The position numbers and the translations under genes were made by a program. 10,003 nucleotides of DNA from contig CAMLED010000029.1 in assembly GCA_946479115.1 (NCBI GenBank), positions 1 to 10,003 of the forward strand, given 5' to 3'. The DNA comes from an uncultured Candidatus Saccharibacteria bacterium (GTDB lineage: Bacteria > Patescibacteria > Saccharimonadia > Saccharimonadales > UBA6022). The notes under the pieces were generated by a model. That model saw only the letters and a list, made by a program, of their open reading frames with translations, did not search any database and was not told the DNA's origin. Shown one piece after another: positions 6,620 through 10,003 of this stretch (positions within the stretch are counted from its first letter, which is position 1; every line of letters starts with the position of its first letter).

Positions 6620-6781
6620 ATGAAATTGGCAACAAGGGAGCAGTACATCAATGCTGCAAAGAAAACACCAAGCAACCGAACTGTTGAAGAGCAGGCGCTC
6701 GTCGATCAGGGAAGTAACATGCAAGAAGTCAGGAACGCTGACTTCGAAGCAAAGAGACACGAGAGAATTTACGGCAAGTAA
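6620..6781 (+). CDS. Small protein of unknown function, 53 aa
   Basis: MKLATREQYI... to ...RHERIYGK, a charged, helix-prone small protein with no membrane segment or cysteine. An in-frame GTG directly precedes the ATG. Upstream AAAGGG is only 2-3 nt from the ATG, closer than a normal ribosome site. An ATG at 6609 opens a three-codon frame whose TGA overlaps this ATG (TGATG), so translation could be coupled. It lies between the structured RNA and the terminator at 6808, so it may be the protein part of the same transcript. I recognise no family. Confidence 0.5.
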   Translation: MKLATREQYINAAKKTPSNRTVEEQALVDQGSNMQEVRNADFEAKRHERIYGK

Positions 6782-6807
6782 TCCTCCGTTGCACTAATCT
6801 GTATTGT

Positions 6808-6847
6808 CCCCATGCCGCATCCAGCGGCACGGGGGCGTTTTATTTTT
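6808..6847 (+). terminator. Strong rho-independent terminator
   Basis: CCCC-A-TGCCGC (6808-6818) pairs with GCGGCA-C-GGGG (6824-6834), with one A-C mismatch and an ATCCA loop, and is followed by TTTTATTTTT (6838-6847). It ends the transcript that begins near 5988 and includes the 53-aa gene. Confidence 0.9.
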
Positions 6848-6896
6848 AGACATAAATATGAGATAATCGTATTACTATATAAACATTATTCATCTT

Positions 6897-6900
6897 GGAG
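6897..6900 (+). promoter_or_regulatory. Ribosome binding site that sets the 6908 start
   Basis: GGAG lies 7 nt before the ATG at 6908 but only 1 nt before the in-frame ATG at 6902, so 6908 is the better start. A TATAAA-like -10 box (6878-6883) lies upstream, without a clear -35. Confidence 0.6.
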
Positions 6901-6907
6901 TATGACC

Positions 6908-7072
6908 ATGACAGAAGTTCTCACAGTAGCACCAACTGAAACTGAAATTATCGAAGCTGATCGCGAAGCAATTCTTAAGTTTCAGGAACGCGAAGCTGTA
7001 AAATGTCTTGTCGCCAGCCTAGAGGCACGTCGTAATGCAACTATTGGTACCCAAGAAACTTTCGAAGACTAA
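6908..7072 (+). CDS. Small acidic protein of unknown function, 54 aa
   Basis: The N-terminal half is rich in Thr and Glu (MTEVLTVAPTETEIIEADRE) and is followed by a helix-like stretch KFQEREAVKCLVASLEARRN. It has one cysteine, no membrane segment and a net negative charge. A good GGAG site precedes the chosen ATG. The stop is 9 bp before the dihydrouridine synthase start, and no terminator intervenes, so the two form an operon. The family is unknown to me. Confidence 0.7.
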   Translation: MTEVLTVAPTETEIIEADREAILKFQEREAVKCLVASLEARRNATIGTQETFED

Positions 7073-7081
7073 TAGATATAC

Positions 7082-8020
7082 ATGAATTTCTGGGACGAAC
7101 TACCACGACCATTTTTTATTCTTGCCCCGATGGAGGCAGTGACCGACGTCGTTTTTCGTCATGTCGTTGGTTCGGCAGCTCGTCCAGATATTTTCTTTAC
7201 CGAATTCACCAATGCCAGTAGTTACTGTAGCGAGAAGGGCATTCATAGTACCCGTGGCCGCCTCACGTTTACGCCCGACGAGCACCCAATGGTGGCGCAA
7301 ATCTGGGGTAATAAGCCAGATGAATTTGCGCACATGGCAAAGGGTCTGGCTGAAATGGGGTACAAGGGCATCGATATCAATATGGGTTGTCCAGATAAAT
7401 CTGTCGTTAAAGGCGGAGCAGGAAGTGGCCTCATTCGCACCCCAGAACTAGCGGCCGAACTTATTGCTAGCGCCAAACAAGGTGGTTTGCCCGTCAGTGT
7501 CAAAACCCGCCTGGGTTATAGCAGCACTGATGAATGGCGTGATTGGCTAACGCATATCCTAAAACAAGACGTCGTTAACCTAACGATTCACTTGCGCACC
7601 CGCAAAGAGATGAGCAAAGTTGATGCGCATTATGAAATGATTCCTGAAATCAAAGCACTGCGTGATGAAATTGCGCCACAGACACTACTAACTATCAACG
7701 GTGATGTTCGTGATCGTCAACATGGCCTAGAACTCGTTGAAAAATACGGCGTCGACGGCGTCATGATTGGCCGCGGCATTTTCCATAATCCCTTTGCATT
7801 TGAAGCTGAAAAACGCGAGCATAGCAGGGAAGAATTGCTCGGCCTACTACATCTGCAACTAGATCTGCATGACAAATATTCCGCGGAATTAGGTGCACGC
7901 AATTTCGATCCTCTAAAACGATTCTTTAAAATCTATGTCCGTGAATTCGAAGGTGCCGGTGAACTGCGTGACAAATTAATGCACACAAAAAGCACCGACG
8001 AAGTTCGCGCCTTGTTATAA
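7082..8020 (+). CDS. tRNA-dihydrouridine synthase (Dus family)
   Basis: FMN-dependent, NADPH-using reduction of specific uridines in tRNA to dihydrouridine. The N-terminal TIM barrel begins with [13 protein letters not shown] (14-26; the family usually has APMxGVTD), then the catalytic cysteine C103 in [11 protein letters not shown]141 in SVKTRLG and H170 in IHLRTRKE (usually HGRTR), which contact FMN, NGD at 206-208 and [12 protein letters not shown] at 226-237 for phosphate binding. Residues after about 240 form the helical tRNA-binding domain, with [13 protein letters not shown]. Its 312 aa match the family. There is no clear ribosome site in the 9-bp gap after the small upstream gene, suggesting coupling. 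Which tRNA position (DusA, B or C type) it serves is not decided by these motifs; I lean to DusB-like as the common single-copy form. Confidence 0.92.
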   Translation: MNFWDELPRPFFILAPMEAVTDVVFRHVVGSAARPDIFFTEFTNASSYCSEKGIHSTRGRLTFTPDEHPMVAQIWGNKPDEFAHMAKGLAEMGYKGIDINMGCPDKSVVKGGAGSGLIRTPELAAELIASAKQGGLPVSVKTRLGYSSTDEWRDWLTHILKQDVVNLTIHLRTRKEMSKVDAHYEMIPEIKALRDEIAPQTLLTINGDVRDRQHGLELVEKYGVDGVMIGRGIFHNPFAFEAEKREHSREELLGLLHLQLDLHDKYSAELGARNFDPLKRFFKIYVREFEGAGELRDKLMHTKSTDEVRALL

Positions 8021-8021
8021 T

Positions 8022-8052
8022 AAAAAACCTCCTTACAATCAGGAGGTTTTTT
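8022..8052. terminator. Bidirectional rho-independent terminator
   Basis: AAAAAACCTCCT (8022-8033) pairs perfectly over 12 bp with AGGAGGTTTTTT (8041-8052) around a 7-nt loop. It serves the plus-strand dus gene ending at 8020 and the minus-strand gene ending at 8072. Confidence 0.93.
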
Positions 8053-8071
8053 ATTACTATGTGGACTTCAC

Positions 8072-9124
8072 TTATTCAGCGAGTGCAAAATCGGTATGTC
8101 CTGAGCGCATACGAGCGTGAACAGGTTGATCTCCAGCTGTTAAGGTTGCAGATACTGCCAATGTACGAATAAGAAAATCTGCGTAGGCTTTTTTACGTGC
8201 CTCTTCGAAGTCAATATTCGGAATGTTTTCAGCTGCAATCTTTGCAATTGCATCAGCATACATGCGACCACGCCAAATATCGACGACAAACGCTTGCGGT
8301 TCAGATTCGACACCAGCATTTCGCAGTTTCGTGTCGAACTTGCGTTGGTCGAATGTCGTTCCTTCGATGTCGTTCAATATAACGTACGCCTCTAGATGCT
8401 GATCCGAAAGTTCTTTAACAACAGCACCATCCTTTTTAATAAGATCCATTGTAGTTTGACCTGCTGCGTTCGAGAAGTATGTTTCGTCGTCAGAAACAGC
8501 CTGGTATGTCGCGAAGACAGATTCAATCGCTGAGGCGTTTTCTTCATACGATTCACCGTACAATACCTTCAAGGTGGCTTCAATATTAGCACGGTATTTT
8601 AATGCATTCTTTGTAATTTCCGGGTATTTATCAATAGCACCGCAACCACACGCTTCGCCCTTGGCATGATTATCTGTATGTGCACCGTATTCAATATTTA
8701 ATTCTGAAAGTTTACCTGCGATGAACTGGCGATCGCCAAGAACGGTTTCTTGATGCTGCGTTGGGCCGCCAATAGCACGCCACATACTTGAGGCAACGAC
8801 CAATCCGCCACCAAATAATTTAGCTCGTCGGCGAGATTTGTTAAATTCTTCCATCTCACCAGTCTTTTCATCAATGATACGAAAAATACGAGCAGCCTGG
8901 CGACCATCGCCACATCCATCATCAACAGCGTCAATATCAGTTGCGGCAAACACCTCTGGATCATGTGCAATAATTTCGGCACCAGTCTGCAAATCACTCC
9001 GAGACATCTCGCCATTGTCAATTCGCTGCTCAACACTAATCGAGCCTTCACCAAAGCCTAAACCATTTTCAGTAACACAAACCACTTCATGGGTTTGTTC
9101 ACGCTCTAGCATATCTTGTGGCAT
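8072..9124 (-). CDS. Putative metal-binding protein resembling cadmium-type/beta carbonic anhydrases
   Basis: Numbered from the longer frame (ATG at 9151, 359 aa): CGDGR at 80-84, FGGG at 113-116, GAHTDNHA at 156-163 and CGCG at 168-171. From memory of the family, diatom cadmium carbonic anhydrase repeats show CVDGR, then GGIYA, then VHGDHS and, ten residues past the first His, LGCG, with Cys-His-Cys holding the metal. The order and character match: C80, H158 and C168 or C170 are candidate ligands, with D82/R84 as the Asp-Arg pair. About 16 extra residues separate the first Cys from the glycine motif. The C-terminal 180 residues are helical and unfamiliar. Carbonic anhydrase activity is therefore a hypothesis. 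There is no signal peptide. I chose ATG 9124 because AAGGAG (9138-9133) precedes it by 8 nt; ATG 9151 is also possible. The gene ends at the shared terminator. Confidence 0.6.
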   Translation of the reverse strand: MPQDMLEREQTHEVVCVTENGLGFGEGSISVEQRIDNGEMSRSDLQTGAEIIAHDPEVFAATDIDAVDDGCGDGRQAARIFRIIDEKTGEMEEFNKSRRRAKLFGGGLVVASSMWRAIGGPTQHQETVLGDRQFIAGKLSELNIEYGAHTDNHAKGEACGCGAIDKYPEITKNALKYRANIEATLKVLYGESYEENASAIESVFATYQAVSDDETYFSNAAGQTTMDLIKKDGAVVKELSDQHLEAYVILNDIEGTTFDQRKFDTKLRNAGVESEPQAFVVDIWRGRMYADAIAKIAAENIPNIDFEEARKKAYADFLIRTLAVSATLTAGDQPVHARMRSGHTDFALAE

Positions 9125-9159
9125 ATTGCGCACTCCTTGTTCATTCATCATATTTTTCT

Positions 9160-9203
9160 CTTATAGTTAATTAACAATCCATAATGAATTTTACTCTTGT
9201 CAA
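9160..9203 (-). promoter_or_regulatory. Probable minus-strand promoter region
   Basis: On the minus strand a perfect TTGACA occurs at 9203-9198, but no good -10 box sits 17 bp away. A TATAAG at 9165-9160, with weak TTCATT (9188-9183) 17 bp before it, would start a message near 9153 and give a leader of about 29 nt carrying AAGGAG before the ATG at 9124. The exact boxes are uncertain. Confidence 0.35.
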
Positions 9204-9246
9204 CAGATAAGATCAACCTACTATATATGCCGTAACATCATTGCTA

Positions 9247-9275
9247 TTGCACGCTATAAAGCCTGTGGTTATACT
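9247..9275 (+). promoter_or_regulatory. Promoter of the 112-aa gene, near-leaderless
   Basis: TTGCAC (9247-9252), exactly 17 bp, TATACT (9270-9275). The start codon at 9284 is 8 nt beyond the -10 box, so the message starts at or within 1-2 nt of the ATG. Confidence 0.65.
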
Positions 9276-9283
9276 GAAGGCAC

Positions 9284-9622
9284 ATGGAGAAACCGGAAAA
9301 ACATTCCCACCTCCCAAAAGTCGAGCAAGACGACTTACTAACTGTATACATCGAAGAGCTTGAAAGCAAAAATCATATTGAACAATGGTTTAGATTTAAA
9401 GAAGAAAATCCTGTCCTTGGCGACGAGATTTTATCACTCGCATATAAAGAGTTAGAACGAAGTGCTGCCGCCGGAGAAAATCGAAGCCAGGTACATATGC
9501 GCATTCTTTACGTTGTAGCATTCAGCGCGAGAGCGATGCAGATCGCTCTCGAAAGACAAAGACGAGATGAGAATAGTCAGCCTACGAACGTCGGCGACGA
9601 CGGTGAAGGTCAGCAACCTTAA
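9284..9622 (+). CDS. Protein of unknown function, 112 aa
   Basis: Soluble, charged and helical: MEKPEKHSHLPKVEQDDLL, then EQWFRFKEENPVLGDEIL and a C-terminal helix QVHMRILYVVAFSARAMQIALERQRR followed by a polar tail with GDDGEGQQP. No cysteine and no membrane segment that I would trust; the VVAFSARAM stretch is too short. The ATG lies 8 nt after a TATACT box. Its last 41 bp overlap the end of atpC on the opposite strand, with no terminator between them. I recognise no family. Confidence 0.75.
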   Translation: MEKPEKHSHLPKVEQDDLLTVYIEELESKNHIEQWFRFKEENPVLGDEILSLAYKELERSAAAGENRSQVHMRILYVVAFSARAMQIALERQRRDENSQPTNVGDDGEGQQP

Positions 9623-10003
9623 GACGAACCGTATGACGGTCAACCAACTGGTGAGCTTGCTCAAGCTCAACTTGGTTTTTAGCGCTATCACGAAGTTTAA
9701 TAGCACGGCCAAGGGCAGCCTTGCTTTCGGCTTCGATAATATCGTCACCCTCGATAGCTTCGTCCACCAGAACACGTACGTTCGTTGGTGAGATTTCAAT
9801 GACACCACCACTAATGGCGTAGAAGTCCATTTTACTATCTGGATCAGATTTTTTGTGACGGATTGCAATAGCACCAGGAACGGCAATACTGACAAGTGGC
9901 TCATGGCTAGGAAAGACGGCAATCTCTCCGTCGGCAGTCGGCAAGATAACCTCGTAAACTTCTTGGTCAACTTTTTTGCCAAGTAGGGTAATAAGTTCTA
10001 GAT
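9582..10003 (-). CDS. atpC: F-type ATP synthase epsilon subunit, N-terminus cut by window end
   Basis: Rotor subunit of the F1 sector; it couples gamma rotation and can inhibit ATP hydrolysis. The visible protein starts in frame at 10001 with LELITLLGKKVDQEVYEVILPT, just inside the usual N-terminus, so only a few residues are missing. The N-terminal beta sandwich shows ADGEIAVFPSHEPLVSIAVPG and ISGGVIEISPTNVRVLVDEA, both family hallmarks. The C-terminal helical hairpin (EAESKAALGRAIKL, then LEQAHQLVDRHTVRLKVADL) is present and ends in a run of five arginines. The length of about 140 aa is normal. The rest of the atp operon, with atpD next, should lie beyond the window on the minus strand. The 3' end overlaps the plus-strand 112-aa gene by 41 bp. 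Confidence 0.9.
   Translation of the reverse strand, partial: LELITLLGKKVDQEVYEVILPTADGEIAVFPSHEPLVSIAVPGAIAIRHKKSDPDSKMDFYAISGGVIEISPTNVRVLVDEAIEGDDIIEAESKAALGRAIKLRDSAKNQVELEQAHQLVDRHTVRLKVADLHRRRRRS

Noticed and set aside
6812..7072. Longer start at 6812 for the 54-aa gene
   Set aside because: It would begin inside the terminator hairpin and translate through it; the GGAG site supports the ATG at 6908.
1..10003. CRISPR array, insertion sequence or prophage genes
   Set aside because: No regularly spaced direct repeats, no transposase or integrase motifs, and no terminal inverted repeats flanking a coding unit were seen.

Overview
The window reads as a piece of a small, gene-dense bacterial chromosome, most probably from the Candidate Phyla Radiation (Candidatus Saccharibacteria/TM7 or a close relative). 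This is an inference from gene style: short housekeeping proteins, an RlmD/TrmA-family methyltransferase without the Fe-S cysteines, several lineage-type proteins of unknown function, and near-leaderless promoters. TGA is used as a normal stop (the helicase ends in TGA), which argues against the UGA=Gly lineages. I cannot confirm the taxonomy without a search.

Layout. 1-1188 (+): a 5'-truncated 23S rRNA/tRNA uracil-C5 methyltransferase. 1189-1594: a gap between convergent genes, holding two tight AT/GC hairpins and about 300 bp that fold into several long perfect stems closed by an 8-bp long-range helix; this is a candidate structured RNA of unknown strand. 1595-2083 (-): an unknown protein with its own terminator. 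2094-2135: overlapping divergent promoters. 2146-5955 (+): a two-gene operon of an unknown 174-aa protein and a 1092-aa UvrD-like helicase with a C-terminal RecB-type nuclease domain. 5952-6845 (+): a perfect sigma70-type promoter, a roughly 580-nt highly structured RNA with an embedded tRNA-like module, a 53-aa small gene and a strong terminator. 6908-8020 (+): a 54-aa small gene and a tRNA-dihydrouridine synthase, followed by a bidirectional terminator. 8072-9124 (-): an unannotated-looking protein whose motifs resemble the cadmium-type/beta carbonic anhydrase metal site. 9284-9622 (+): a 112-aa unknown protein. 9582-10003 (-): the 3' part of atpC, the F-type ATP synthase epsilon subunit, overlapping its neighbour tail to tail.

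How the genes relate. Three functions concern RNA or DNA processing (rRNA/tRNA methylation, dihydrouridine formation, DNA end processing or repair) and one concerns energy (ATP synthase). The most interesting part is 5952-6845: a strong dedicated promoter drives a large multi-hairpin RNA that carries a tRNA cloverleaf core with an abnormally long anticodon arm. It has repeated hairpin modules and mutually exclusive long-range pairings. I find no signature of RNase P RNA, tmRNA, SRP RNA, or a group I or II intron in it, so it may be an undescribed large RNA of the GOLLD/ROOL/OLE type.
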